Below, in pieces: positions 9,283 through 18,136 of a DNA stretch of 64,000 nt. How positions within the stretch are numbered: position 1 is the first letter of the stretch; the number at the start of each line of letters is the position of its first letter. The DNA lies in NCBI GenBank assembly GCA_044336205.1, contig CP172318.1:1116001-1180000 (forward strand), given 5' to 3'. Position numbers and translations under genes: made by a program. Origin of the DNA: Ruoffia sp044336205. GTDB lineage: Bacteria > Bacillota > Bacilli > Lactobacillales > Aerococcaceae. Below the pieces are notes generated by a model, which ran no database searches, had not been told where the DNA came from, and saw only the letters and a list, made by a program, of their open reading frames with translations.

Positions 9283-10443
9283 TTAGAATAAAGTACGCCA
9301 TGATTGTATACTTTTGGACTGTTCTAATAATTCTTTTAACTTGTCATAACTTGAGTTCGTTAAAGTAAAATGTCCCATCTTTCTCTGCTTTTTCGGTTCA
9401 CCTTTATCATATATATGGTAGAGTGCATCTGGCAACTCAGACCTCATTGCTTCAACTAATGGGAGGTGTTGACCTAAAATATTAACCATCAGTGAAGGTT
9501 CAAGTAAGCGACTTTCGATAATTTGATGTCCAGTTATAGCTAAAATATGTTGATCAAATTGTGAGACGTTACAACCTTCAATAGTATAGTGACCACTATT
9601 ATGTGGTCTTGGCGCAATCTCATTGACTAAGATAACACCCTCTGAACTAATAAAGAATTCTATACCACATACACCGATGAGTTGACCTTCTTTGGCAATC
9701 GTTTCAGCAATTTGTTGAATTTCAATCGTTAGGTTTTCGAATTCTCGCGAAGTAACCTTACCAACTAAGCTTGAGAACAAGACGCCATGAATATGATGGT
9801 TAATACTCATAGGAAAAACGTTGACCGAACCATGAACATCTCGTGCAACTATAACCGATGACTCAAAGGAAAAATCATAAAAAGCTTCTAAGATGAGTGA
9901 TTGATTTTCTACTAATTGTTCAATGTATTCTTTATTTTGAATTACATCATCAATATCTTTAATAAATAATTGGCCTTTACCGTCATAACCAAAACGAGTT
10001 GTTTTTAATATTGCAGGTAAACCTAACTGTTCTACTGCTTGATGTAAATCGGTATAGGCTTTAATTTCTCTAAAATCTGCTGTCGGAATATTGATTTCAT
10101 TCAACCATTCCTTCTCTTTAATTCGATGTTGAGAATTTAACAATAATTTAGTTCCTTGAGGTAAGTAACTTACACTCTCTAATTCTTGTAATAATTCACC
10201 ATTAATATTTTCGAATTCATATGTAACTACATCCACTGACTTAACAAAATTCAGTAATTGCTCTCTATTGTCGAAGTCAGCAACATAAGTCGAGTGAGCT
10301 ACATTAAAACCACAAGATGTAGGATTAGGATCATACATGTCTACTTTGTAACCCATCTTTTGAGCAGATTGAGCTAACATTTTACCTAATTGACCGGCCC
10401 CAATGATTCCAATACGTGCTCCAGGTTCAAGTTGTTTAAACAT
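9283..10443 (-). CDS. purK: N5-carboxyaminoimidazole ribonucleotide synthase
   Basis: ATP-grasp enzyme that makes N5-CAIR from AIR, ATP and bicarbonate. It has IGIIGAGQLGKML at the N-terminus, the adenine and phosphate contacts of the grasp fold (ILKTTRFGYDGKGQ), and EIAPRPHNSGHYT in the metal-binding region. The ATG at 10443 overlaps the end of purE by eight bases; a GTG at 10455 is an alternative start. No strong ribosome site precedes either, so translation is probably coupled to purE. Confidence 0.94.
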   Translation of the reverse strand: MFKQLEPGARIGIIGAGQLGKMLAQSAQKMGYKVDMYDPNPTSCGFNVAHSTYVADFDNREQLLNFVKSVDVVTYEFENINGELLQELESVSYLPQGTKLLLNSQHRIKEKEWLNEINIPTADFREIKAYTDLHQAVEQLGLPAILKTTRFGYDGKGQLFIKDIDDVIQNKEYIEQLVENQSLILEAFYDFSFESSVIVARDVHGSVNVFPMSINHHIHGVLFSSLVGKVTSREFENLTIEIQQIAETIAKEGQLIGVCGIEFFISSEGVILVNEIAPRPHNSGHYTIEGCNVSQFDQHILAITGHQIIESRLLEPSLMVNILGQHLPLVEAMRSELPDALYHIYDKGEPKKQRKMGHFTLTNSSYDKLKELLEQSKSIQSWRTLF

Positions 10444-10933
10444 TGATATCGACACTACTTTCTATGGCTGCTTGATGTTGATTACGATGAAAGGAAATTA
10501 AAGATTCGGCAACAGTTTTATCATTTAATGCAATGATTCTAGCTGCCATTAAAGCAGCATTCTTTGCACCAGCTGGACCTATTGCCATGGTTGACACTGG
10601 TACACCTGCAGGCATTTGAACGATGGATAGAAGTGAATCGATACCATTTAAACTACTCGATTTGATTGGAATACCAATAACTGGGAGAATAGTGCTTGAT
10701 GCAATCATTCCAGGTAAATGAGCTGCCCCTCCAGCTCCTGCAATGATAACTTGATAACCTTTATCTTTAGCACCTTGTGCAAATTGCATCATTTTCTCTG
10801 GCATTCGGTGCGCCGAGATAACTTGCTTATCATAGGGTAGATCTAACTGATCTAAAAAATCACAACAATGCCTCATCTGCTCCCAATCTGAAGAACTTCC
10901 CATAACTACCGCAATTTTCACTTGTTTTGTCAT
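10436..10933 (-). CDS. purE: N5-carboxyaminoimidazole ribonucleotide mutase
   Basis: Class I PurE, 165 residues, converts N5-CAIR to CAIR. Diagnostic motifs are VVMGSSSDWEQM, SAHRMPEKM with the catalytic His, AGAGGAAHLPGM and GIPIKSSSLNGIDSLLSIVQMPAGVPV. The start is preceded by GGAGG overlapping the purD stop. Together with PurK it gives the two-step, bicarbonate-using route. Confidence 0.96.
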   Translation of the reverse strand: MTKQVKIAVVMGSSSDWEQMRHCCDFLDQLDLPYDKQVISAHRMPEKMMQFAQGAKDKGYQVIIAGAGGAAHLPGMIASSTILPVIGIPIKSSSLNGIDSLLSIVQMPAGVPVSTMAIGPAGAKNAALMAARIIALNDKTVAESLISFHRNQHQAAIESSVDINV

Positions 10934-10936
10934 ACT

Positions 10937-12199
10937 CTATTCCTCCATCTCTCGGTTCAATCCTATATCATTTCGATAAAAACTGTTTTGAACTTTAAGC
11001 TGATGCATTAAACTATAAGCATTTTCTCTAGCTTCTTGAAGAGTCTCTCCAGAAGATGTTAACATTAAAATCCGTCCACCCTTTGATACTAATTGGTCGT
11101 TATCATCAAGTCGAACTCCCGCATAATAAACTTGTTCAGCCCATTCTTCTGTATACTTAATCGGAATATTCATTATTGGATCTGCTGGATAGCCTTTTGC
11201 CGCAAGCACAATACCTAAATTAAATTGGTCTTTGAGTCTAATTTCTATATCTTCTTTATTTAGATGTGCTTGAATCACATCATAAAAATCATTCTCAATA
11301 AGTGGCAATACTACTTGTGTCTCGGGATCTCCAAAACGAGTATTAAACTCAATGACTTTTGGTCCTGACTCAGTCCACATGGCTCCTGTATAGATAATAC
11401 CAGTAAAAGGTGTACCGTTCTCAACCATCTGATCTGCGACTGCTTGAACGATGTCTTTTAAGACACGTTCTTCTTTCGATTCGTCAAACCAAGGGATTGG
11501 AGCAAATGCTCCCATACCTCCTGTATTCAGACCAAGATCATTATCATGGCTCCGCTTATAGTCACAAGCACTTGCGATCGGTATGATATGGCTACCATTA
11601 ACTAAAGAAAAATGAGAGAATTCGTTTCCAACTAGAAACTCTTCTATTAATACATTTTTTCCTTTAGTTTGCATCATTAACTCCAAGCATGAATAGGCTT
11701 CTTCCATTGTCTCAGGAATGACTACTCCTTTCCCGTCCATTAATCCATCTGCTTTAATGACTAATGGTAAAGACAAAGTATTCACATAATCAATGGCATC
11801 TTGAAATTCAGATGCGGAAAAGAAACGATATTGTGCTGTTTCAACAGCTGCTTGCTTCATTATTTCTTTAGCAAAATGTTTTGAATTTTCTAATTTAGCG
11901 GCTACTTTACTCGGACCAACGATAGCTAGACCTTTTTCATTAAAGTAATCAACGATTCCCAATTCTAAGGGTTGCTCCGCACCAACAAGTGTTACTGTGA
12001 CAGACTCATTTACAACAAAGTTTACTAGACTTTCAAAATCAGTAGCTTGAATATTCACACATTCAATCTGCTCATCATGAATCACCATTCCTGGATTACC
12101 TGGAGCCACATACACTGTCTGAACTTGAGTGCTTTTAGCAAATGCTCTTGCTAATGCGTGCTCTCTACCTCCAAATCCAATGATTAGTACATTATTCAT
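10937..12199 (-). CDS. purD: Phosphoribosylamine-glycine ligase
   Basis: ATP-grasp GAR synthetase: PRA + glycine + ATP to GAR. The 420 residues show IIGFGGREHALA, APGNPGM, VGPSKVAAKLENSK, NTGGMGAFAP and a C-terminal EFNTRFGDPETQ metal site. The catalytic regions look intact. It uses the unstable product of PurF, whose glutaminase half is damaged in this operon. It ends three bases before purE. Confidence 0.95.
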   Translation of the reverse strand: MNNVLIIGFGGREHALARAFAKSTQVQTVYVAPGNPGMVIHDEQIECVNIQATDFESLVNFVVNESVTVTLVGAEQPLELGIVDYFNEKGLAIVGPSKVAAKLENSKHFAKEIMKQAAVETAQYRFFSASEFQDAIDYVNTLSLPLVIKADGLMDGKGVVIPETMEEAYSCLELMMQTKGKNVLIEEFLVGNEFSHFSLVNGSHIIPIASACDYKRSHDNDLGLNTGGMGAFAPIPWFDESKEERVLKDIVQAVADQMVENGTPFTGIIYTGAMWTESGPKVIEFNTRFGDPETQVVLPLIENDFYDVIQAHLNKEDIEIRLKDQFNLGIVLAAKGYPADPIMNIPIKYTEEWAEQVYYAGVRLDDNDQLVSKGGRILMLTSSGETLQEARENAYSLMHQLKVQNSFYRNDIGLNREMEE

Positions 12200-12226
12200 C
12201 CTACTTCTCCATTCACTTAACTCTTT

Positions 12227-13816
12227 TTAATGTCGGAAATGACGATATCCAGTCATTACCATCGCCATATCATTGCGATTACATACTTCAATTGAATCTA
12301 CATCATATTTTGATCCACCTGGTTGGGCAATAGCAGTTATTCCACCTTTATTAGCTAATTCTGCCGTATCCGCCATTGGCAAGAAGGCATCACTCGCCAT
12401 AACAAACGTTTGACGAAGCTCAGACGGCTTCTCCTCAGCTTGCTTAAGAGCAATATCCAACGAACCTACACGGTTCATCTGGCCAGCTCCGATACCTAAA
12501 GTCATGTAATCATTGTTTACGACAATGGCATTACTTTTAACGTGTTTTACAACTTTCATTCCAAAGCTCATTGCTTTTATTTCATCTGAAGTTGGTTGGC
12601 GCTGAGTGGATAATTCCCATGATTCGGGTATGGATAAGTCATCTTCAACATCCAATTCCGTCGATTGGTCAATCGATTGAACTAACAAGCCTCCTGATAC
12701 TGAAACGAACTCTTCTTGATTATTATTATCATCATCAAAATCAATAGTTAATAATCGTAATTGACTCTTCTTGCTCAACTTTGCTAATGCTTCTTCACTA
12801 AAGCTTGGTGCAATGATAATTTCTAAGAAAATTTTAGATAAATGATTAGCTAATTCGAGGGAAACTTCTCGATTAACTACAACAATTCCACCATAAATTG
12901 AGACAGGATCCGCTAACTGACAACGTTCAAAAGCTAATTCAATTGTATCAGCTATCGCAACCCCACATGGATTCATATGTTTTACCGCGACGGCAACAGG
13001 TTCTTTAAACTCTTTCGCAATCTTAATAGCTGCATCTGCATCTTTAATATTGTTGTATGAAAGTTCTTTGCCATTTAATTGGACTGCTTGGGCAATTGAC
13101 GAAGCTGATGCATTTAATTCCTTGTAGAAAGAAGCAGACTGATGGCTGTTCTCCCCATATCGTAACGGTTGCTCCTCCACAAAAGTCATCGTTTTGTGTG
13201 ACCAATTGTGGGTTTCAAAACTCTTTGATTGGCTATTGAATTGACCTAAGTAGTCGGCAATTAAAGTATCATAGTGGGAAGTCAACTGATAGACTTTTGT
13301 AGCTAAGTATTGTCTAAATTCTAGCGTAGTTTCTCCCTTATCTTCCAATTGAGTGATTAAACTTGAATAATCAGCTGGATCAGTAACAACGGTCACAGAT
13401 TGATAATTTTTAGCTGCACTGCGTAACATGGATGGTCCACCTATATCAATATTTTCAATGGCATCATCTAAAGTGACATTATCTTTACTAATGGTTTCTT
13501 TGAATGGATATAAATTAACTATGACATAGTTAATTTGAGCAATCCCGTGGTATTTCATCGATTTAAGATGTTCAGCATTATCTCTTAAACCTAATAATCC
13601 TCCGTGAATTTTGGGATGTAAGGTTTTAACTCTACCATCCATCATCTCTGAAAAGCCGGTATAGTCTTCTACAGCTTGTACCTCGATTCCTGCCTGTTCA
13701 ATGGCTTTATATGTTCCTCCTGTAGATAGAAGCTTTATTCCTTTATTATGAAGTGTTTGAGCTATTTCAATTAATCCAGTCTTATCAGAAACACTTAATA
13801 GTGCATATTGTGTCAT
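12227..13816 (-). CDS. purH: Bifunctional AICAR formyltransferase / IMP cyclohydrolase
   Basis: Last two steps to IMP. The N-terminal IMP cyclohydrolase part (about residues 1-200) has LLSVSDKTG, LLSTGGT, DGRVKTLHPKIHGG and NIDIGGPSMLRSAAKN. The C-terminal AICAR transformylase part has LRYGENSHQ, VAVKHMNPCG with the catalytic His, GIGAGQMNRV and a terminal GYRHFRH. The 529-residue length is usual and no catalytic motif is missing, in contrast to purF and purL. Confidence 0.96.
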   Translation of the reverse strand: MTQYALLSVSDKTGLIEIAQTLHNKGIKLLSTGGTYKAIEQAGIEVQAVEDYTGFSEMMDGRVKTLHPKIHGGLLGLRDNAEHLKSMKYHGIAQINYVIVNLYPFKETISKDNVTLDDAIENIDIGGPSMLRSAAKNYQSVTVVTDPADYSSLITQLEDKGETTLEFRQYLATKVYQLTSHYDTLIADYLGQFNSQSKSFETHNWSHKTMTFVEEQPLRYGENSHQSASFYKELNASASSIAQAVQLNGKELSYNNIKDADAAIKIAKEFKEPVAVAVKHMNPCGVAIADTIELAFERCQLADPVSIYGGIVVVNREVSLELANHLSKIFLEIIIAPSFSEEALAKLSKKSQLRLLTIDFDDDNNNQEEFVSVSGGLLVQSIDQSTELDVEDDLSIPESWELSTQRQPTSDEIKAMSFGMKVVKHVKSNAIVVNNDYMTLGIGAGQMNRVGSLDIALKQAEEKPSELRQTFVMASDAFLPMADTAELANKGGITAIAQPGGSKYDVDSIEVCNRNDMAMVMTGYRHFRH

Positions 13817-13821
13817 TACTT

Positions 13822-14403
13822 CTAAATACCTTCTTTCTTGATTTTATCTATTGTTTGTTGAATAGTGATTGGATATAAACGATGCTCAATGGCATGAATG
13901 TTCTCTTTCAACTCATTGAATGTCCAATCCTCATGAATTTTTAGACTTTCCTGAGTTATAATTTCCCCTGTATCAATACCACTGTCAACGTAATGTATAG
14001 TCACACCTGTTTCCTTCACATTGGCTTCAAAGGCATCATTAATGCTCTGTCGACCTGGAAATTGAGGGAGCAGCGACGGATGAATATTTATCATGCGGCC
14101 TTGGTAATGTGTTAATAGATGCTCACCAATAATCCGCATAAAACCTGCTAATACAACAAAGTCAACTTGGTTATCGATTAAGAAATTTAATATTTTTCCT
14201 TCCCACTGCTTACGACTTTTACAATCTCTTGGTTCTAATACAAGAACATTCAGTTTGGTTGCCTTGGCACGTTCAATTACATACGCATCTGAATTATCAC
14301 AAACTAAGCAAGCTATATTCTCAGTAATAATTCCTTGATTAGCAGCGTCAATAATCGCTTGGACATTCGACCCATTCCCTGAAGCAAATAAAGCTATGTT
14401 CAT
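13822..14403 (-). CDS. purN: Phosphoribosylglycinamide formyltransferase
   Basis: Transfers formyl from 10-formyl-THF to GAR. The 193 residues have FASGNGSN at the N-terminus, AGFMRIIG, INIHPSLLPQFPG with the catalytic Asn and His, and HYVDSGIDTGEII with the catalytic Asp. It lies between purM (2-base gap) and purH (5-base gap), so it is translated in step with its neighbours. Confidence 0.96.
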   Translation of the reverse strand: MNIALFASGNGSNVQAIIDAANQGIITENIACLVCDNSDAYVIERAKATKLNVLVLEPRDCKSRKQWEGKILNFLIDNQVDFVVLAGFMRIIGEHLLTHYQGRMINIHPSLLPQFPGRQSINDAFEANVKETGVTIHYVDSGIDTGEIITQESLKIHEDWTFNELKENIHAIEHRLYPITIQQTIDKIKKEGI

Positions 14404-14405
14404 GC

Positions 14406-15446
14406 TTACTCCTTATCTTCATCTAATATAATGCGAACCGTCGCTCCTTCAGTCTTCTGATTCTCAATATGTCCCATAACAAAGCTCGAATCGATCGACT
14501 TTAATACATGATCAACTTGACTTTCTTCTACGGCTAAGACCATACCTACACCCATATTGAACACATTGAACATTTCATTTAAGTCTAGTTGTCCTAATTC
14601 CTTTAAACTTTCAAATATTACTGGTAGTTGCCAAGTTGAAATATCGACAACTGCTGTTAGACCTTCACCAAACATTCGAGGTAAATTCTCATAAAAGCCT
14701 CCACCTGTAATATGAGCTATTCCATTTATTACTTGATTTTCTACTAATGGCAAAACATCCTGTACATAAATTTTTGTTGGTTCTAATAGATGGTCAATTA
14801 AAGTACGGCCGTCTGACAAGGCTGTCTCAAATGAATAAGCATGGTCTTTGAAAAATATCTTACGAACAAGTGAGTAACCATTAGAATGTATTCCTGAACT
14901 TTTCAGTCCAATTAATACATTTCCTGCCTTCACTTTTGAACCATCTAGAATTTTATCTTCGTCCACAACCCCTACGCAAAAACCAGCTAAATCAAATTCA
15001 TCTTTGCCATATAGGTCTGGCATTTCAGCTGTTTCTCCACCTACTAAGGCTGCACCAGCCTGTAGACACCCTTGTGAGATTCCAGCAACTATTTGTTCAA
15101 TATCTTCAGGAACAGTCTGACCTACTGCCAAATAATCTAAAAAGAAAAGGGGTTGAGCACCTTGAGCTAGTATGTCATTCACGCACATGGCAACTGCATC
15201 AATACCGATAGTATTTAAAATACCTGATTGTTGGGCTAATAATATCTTCGTTCCAACTCCGTCAGTTCCACTCACTAACACAGGTTTTTTATATTTTTCA
15301 GTATTTAGTTTGAATAATGCACCAAAACTTCCTAATTGATTCATTACTTCCGGTCGCATCGTCTTAGCAACATGTTTTTTCATTCTATTTACTGCTTCGT
15401 AGCCTTTTTCAATATCGACTCCAGATTGTTGGTAAGCATTACTCAT
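14406..15446 (-). CDS. purM: Phosphoribosylformylglycinamidine cyclo-ligase
   Basis: AIR synthetase, acts directly on the product of PurL. The 346-residue protein has GVDIEKGYEAV, SGTDGVGTK, the ATP/Mg motif CVNDILAQGAQPLFFLDY, VGGETAEMP and HITGGGFYENLPR. All motifs appear intact. Its ATG overlaps the end of purF by eight bases, so its translation is probably coupled to purF. Confidence 0.96.
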   Translation of the reverse strand: MSNAYQQSGVDIEKGYEAVNRMKKHVAKTMRPEVMNQLGSFGALFKLNTEKYKKPVLVSGTDGVGTKILLAQQSGILNTIGIDAVAMCVNDILAQGAQPLFFLDYLAVGQTVPEDIEQIVAGISQGCLQAGAALVGGETAEMPDLYGKDEFDLAGFCVGVVDEDKILDGSKVKAGNVLIGLKSSGIHSNGYSLVRKIFFKDHAYSFETALSDGRTLIDHLLEPTKIYVQDVLPLVENQVINGIAHITGGGFYENLPRMFGEGLTAVVDISTWQLPVIFESLKELGQLDLNEMFNVFNMGVGMVLAVEESQVDHVLKSIDSSFVMGHIENQKTEGATVRIILDEDKE

Positions 15447-16845
15447 CTTGAAACTCTCCTTTTAATATTTTCTTTTGTAATGAGGTTAAACTCAATTCAA
15501 ATTCTTCCTTATAATCACCAATATCAGACGGATATTCTCCATTATAGGCATCTAAGCTGACACCTAAATTAGGAATCGTCGGATCAAAATTTATACTATC
15601 CACTAATCCTTCAACTGATAAATATCCTAGTGAATCACTTCCAAATAAAGTATTCAATTCTCTGGTAGTATAATTTGATGCGATTAATTCATCCGTATGA
15701 GTTGTGTTAATCCCATAATAATTAGGAAAGCGGATGGGAGGACTCGCTATGCGTAAGTGAACCTCTTTAGCCCCTGATTCTTTCAATAACGTTACGAGAT
15801 GGCGGATAGTTGTCCCTCTAACAATTGAATCATCAACTAAGACGACGGATTTATCACGAATCAAACTATCTACTACGGATAGTTTATAGCGAACACCTTG
15901 TTCACGTAAGGTCTGATTAGGTTGGATGAAGGTTCTCCCTATGTACTGGTGTTTAATGAGACCAATCTCATACGGCAGCCCTAATTCTTCACCGTAACCA
16001 CTAGCTGAAGATAAAGAAGAATTAGGCACTCCGATAACAATATCAGCATTTGGAGCTGGTTTCTCTCTAGCGAGACGACGCCCCATTTCCTTCCTTGCCA
16101 TGTGTACATTAATCCCTGCGATGTCTGAATCTGGACGAGAAAAATAAATAAACTCCATCGGTTCTAAGGTTGTCTGTGCATCTTCATAATATTGTTTAAT
16201 TTGATAACCTTCATCATTAATAATAACGTATTGACCAGCATGAAGTTCAGTAATATACTGAGCTCCTATGCTTGATAACACACAGGTCTCACTCGCCAAA
16301 ATATACGCACCATTTGCGAATTGGCCAATAATTAAAGGTCGGAAACCATGTTTATCTACTGCACCATACAAAGCATCATCCATTAACAAGCAGAAGTTAA
16401 AACCTCCGTTTAATTGTTGGATTGATTTTTCAAAGGCTAAAGTAAAATCACTTTCTTCAGACCTTCTAATTAAATGAATCAAAATTTCTGCGGCTGAATT
16501 CGTTGAGAATACGGCGCCTTCATTCTCTAGTTGATGACGCAATGATAATGCTTCAGTCAAATTACCATTATGTGTGATAGCAATCGATTGATTATTAAAA
16601 TGAAATAATAACGGCTGAATATTAGAATCATCTTCTTGATCTTTAACTGTCGCTGATCGAACTTGACCGATGGCACTATCACCTGTTAATTTTTCTAATT
16701 TATCTTCTGTATCAAATATATGAGAAATTAAACCTCGTCCCCGATAGCTTTTAAAGGTCGAACTATTTTTCGTAACAATTCCTGCACTTGCTTGTCCGCG
16801 GTGTTGTAGCGCATGTAATCCAAAATAGGTGATTTTGTTCGCCAT
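15439..16845 (-). CDS. purF: Amidophosphoribosyltransferase, truncated and with degenerate glutaminase half
   Basis: Normally makes phosphoribosylamine from PRPP and glutamine. The open frame (468 residues) starts at MANKITYFGL, inside the usual family sequence; upstream codons still read FGVWNHP, the canonical text after the nucleophile, before a stop is met. The PRTase half is intact, with VVLVDDSIVRGTT at 334-346. The glutaminase half is not: GHVRYAT reads GQVRSAT (60-66) and SSDTE reads NSAAE (116-120, so the glutamine-binding Asp is gone). The Fe-S cysteines of the Bacillus enzyme are also absent, as partly seen in streptococci. There is no ribosome site before ATG 16845. Confidence 0.88.
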   Translation of the reverse strand: MANKITYFGLHALQHRGQASAGIVTKNSSTFKSYRGRGLISHIFDTEDKLEKLTGDSAIGQVRSATVKDQEDDSNIQPLLFHFNNQSIAITHNGNLTEALSLRHQLENEGAVFSTNSAAEILIHLIRRSEESDFTLAFEKSIQQLNGGFNFCLLMDDALYGAVDKHGFRPLIIGQFANGAYILASETCVLSSIGAQYITELHAGQYVIINDEGYQIKQYYEDAQTTLEPMEFIYFSRPDSDIAGINVHMARKEMGRRLAREKPAPNADIVIGVPNSSLSSASGYGEELGLPYEIGLIKHQYIGRTFIQPNQTLREQGVRYKLSVVDSLIRDKSVVLVDDSIVRGTTIRHLVTLLKESGAKEVHLRIASPPIRFPNYYGINTTHTDELIASNYTTRELNTLFGSDSLGYLSVEGLVDSINFDPTIPNLGVSLDAYNGEYPSDIGDYKEEFELSLTSLQKKILKGEFQDE

Positions 16846-16874
16846 AGGATGGTTCCAAACACCAAATAACCCCC

Positions 16875-16946
16875 AGATTCTACAACACTATCAATCCCAC
16901 GGAAGCCATCTCCAATGGTGCTCATGCCTGCAACCGGTCTTATCAA
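16875..16946 (-). pseudogene. N-terminal remnant of purF, out of frame with the body
   Basis: GGGAG is followed eight bases later by TTG at 16946, which opens a frame ending in VVESGG just where PurF normally has EECG. The frame then diverges from the PurF body beside a G5 run (CCCCC at 16870-16874 on the plus strand). Adding one G, or removing two, would join it to the GLFGVWNHP text of the main frame. In either repaired form the position of the nucleophilic Cys is Gly or Ser, not Cys, so the loss does not depend on the frameshift. Confidence 0.7.
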
Positions 16947-17054
16947 TTTTTTCACTCCCACTTTACTTAGCTATATAAAATAATTTTATTGTTATAAATA
17001 CGATACATTTTCTAATTTGCTAAAACAATCTTCTTAAGCTGATACTGAAAATTA

Positions 17055-17080
17055 TAAAAACGAACGTTCGGATTAATTTT
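17055..17080 (-). promoter_or_regulatory. PurBox-like palindrome upstream of purF
   Basis: CGAACGTTCG at 17061-17070 is a perfect palindrome with AT-rich flanks. Read on the minus strand it contains CCGAAC preceded by TTAAT, close to the PurR box AWWWCCGAACWWT known in Bacillus and Lactococcus; the other strand gives a second, weaker copy. It lies about 110 bases before the purF translation start. PurR control of the operon is inferred. Confidence 0.6.
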
Positions 17081-17138
17081 TTTATTATTATAATTTAATA
17101 CTTGAATCATTCATCTGATTGTATTAAAGATTAAACAA

Positions 17139-17170
17139 TAAAAAAGCCAGTATGACAATGTCATACTGAC
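17139..17170 (-). terminator. Terminator after the pip gene
   Basis: CAGTATGA (17148-17155) pairs with TCATACTG (17161-17168) around a five-base loop. On the minus strand the stem is followed by a T tract. It closes the thyA-folA-purB-proC-pip group and lies upstream of the purine operon control region. Confidence 0.88.
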
Positions 17171-17181
17171 TAACGAAAATT

Positions 17182-18119
17182 TCATTGACCAAGCTCATCC
17201 ATTTTATTCACTAAAGCAGCGAACATTAAGGATTCATAGGGTGAGTGTCCTGCTGCTTCTACGATATGTAAATTGGCATTGTTTAATGCATCTTGTAATT
17301 CCATCGCACCACTTAAACGACAATCTACATCATATCTCCCATGAAAAATATCAATCGGTAAATCTTTAATGGCCTCTATGTTATTAAGAATATAATTATC
17401 ATCTTCCCAAAACATCTTATGGTGAAAATAATGAGCTTCAAGTAAACCTATGGAAAGGTCAGACGCTGATACTGAGTTATTACTTACTTCAACTGGTAAA
17501 TGATGAATAACTGAAGATTCCCACTGATTCCAACTCATGCAGGCTTGCTCAAATAAGTCTTGATCACCAGAAGTCATCAGCTCATAATAAGCTGTTACTA
17601 GGTCAGTCTGTTGTTCCTTACTAATGAAGTTCTTGAATTTATCAAATGCTTGTGGGAAAAACTCACTCGCCCCAAACTTAAACAACCAATCTATATCACT
17701 TTGACGCCCTAAAAAAATCCCGCGCAAGACTAAGTGCTGGACATGCTGTTTATATTTTATCGCATAGGCTAAAGCTAATGTAGATCCGTAACTCCCACCA
17801 AAAATAATCCAGCGCGAAATGTTAAAAAATTCCGAATTATTTCGATATCCGAGACACTGTGGTTAACTGTATTGTTTTTCAGAGAAAGAAATGGTTTACT
17901 TTGGCCTGTGCCTCTTTGGTCAAACAAAATAATGCGATAGATATCTGGATTGAAGAACTTCCTTGATAAGTCACTAACTGATCCACCAGGGCCACCATGG
18001 AGAAACAAGACAGGAATCCCCTCCGGATTACCACATTCTTCTACATACAATTGATGACCATCACTCACTTCGACGTAATATGAATGATTCAAAGGTGTAT
18101 TAACATAACCAATAGTCAT
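17182..18119 (-). pseudogene. pip: Proline iminopeptidase (prolyl aminopeptidase), frameshifted
   Basis: Alpha/beta-hydrolase (peptidase S33) that would release N-terminal proline. The N-terminal part has FLHGGPGGS and LFDQRGTGQS. The frame breaks at a T6 run (A6 at 17824-17829 on the plus strand). Adding one T restores RNFFNISRWIIFGGSYGS, with the catalytic Ser in GGSYG, and joins LRGIFLGRQSDIDW and the rest of the protein. The catalytic Asp (HGRYD) and His (AGHSP) are present downstream. Apart from this single lesion the gene looks whole. It could be a true mutation, slippage-corrected expression or a sequence error at the homopolymer. Confidence 0.85.
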
Positions 18120-18136
18120 TAAATATCTCCTTCTAT

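Noticed and set aside
16728..16961. A 77-codon frame overlapping the start of purF as a separate small gene
   Set aside because: Its first part is the displaced PurF N-terminus and the rest is an out-of-frame shadow of purF.
17815..17835. Programmed ribosomal frameshift in pip
   Set aside because: The T6 run alone lacks a stimulatory structure I can see, and relatives are made from one frame; mutation or sequence error is simpler.
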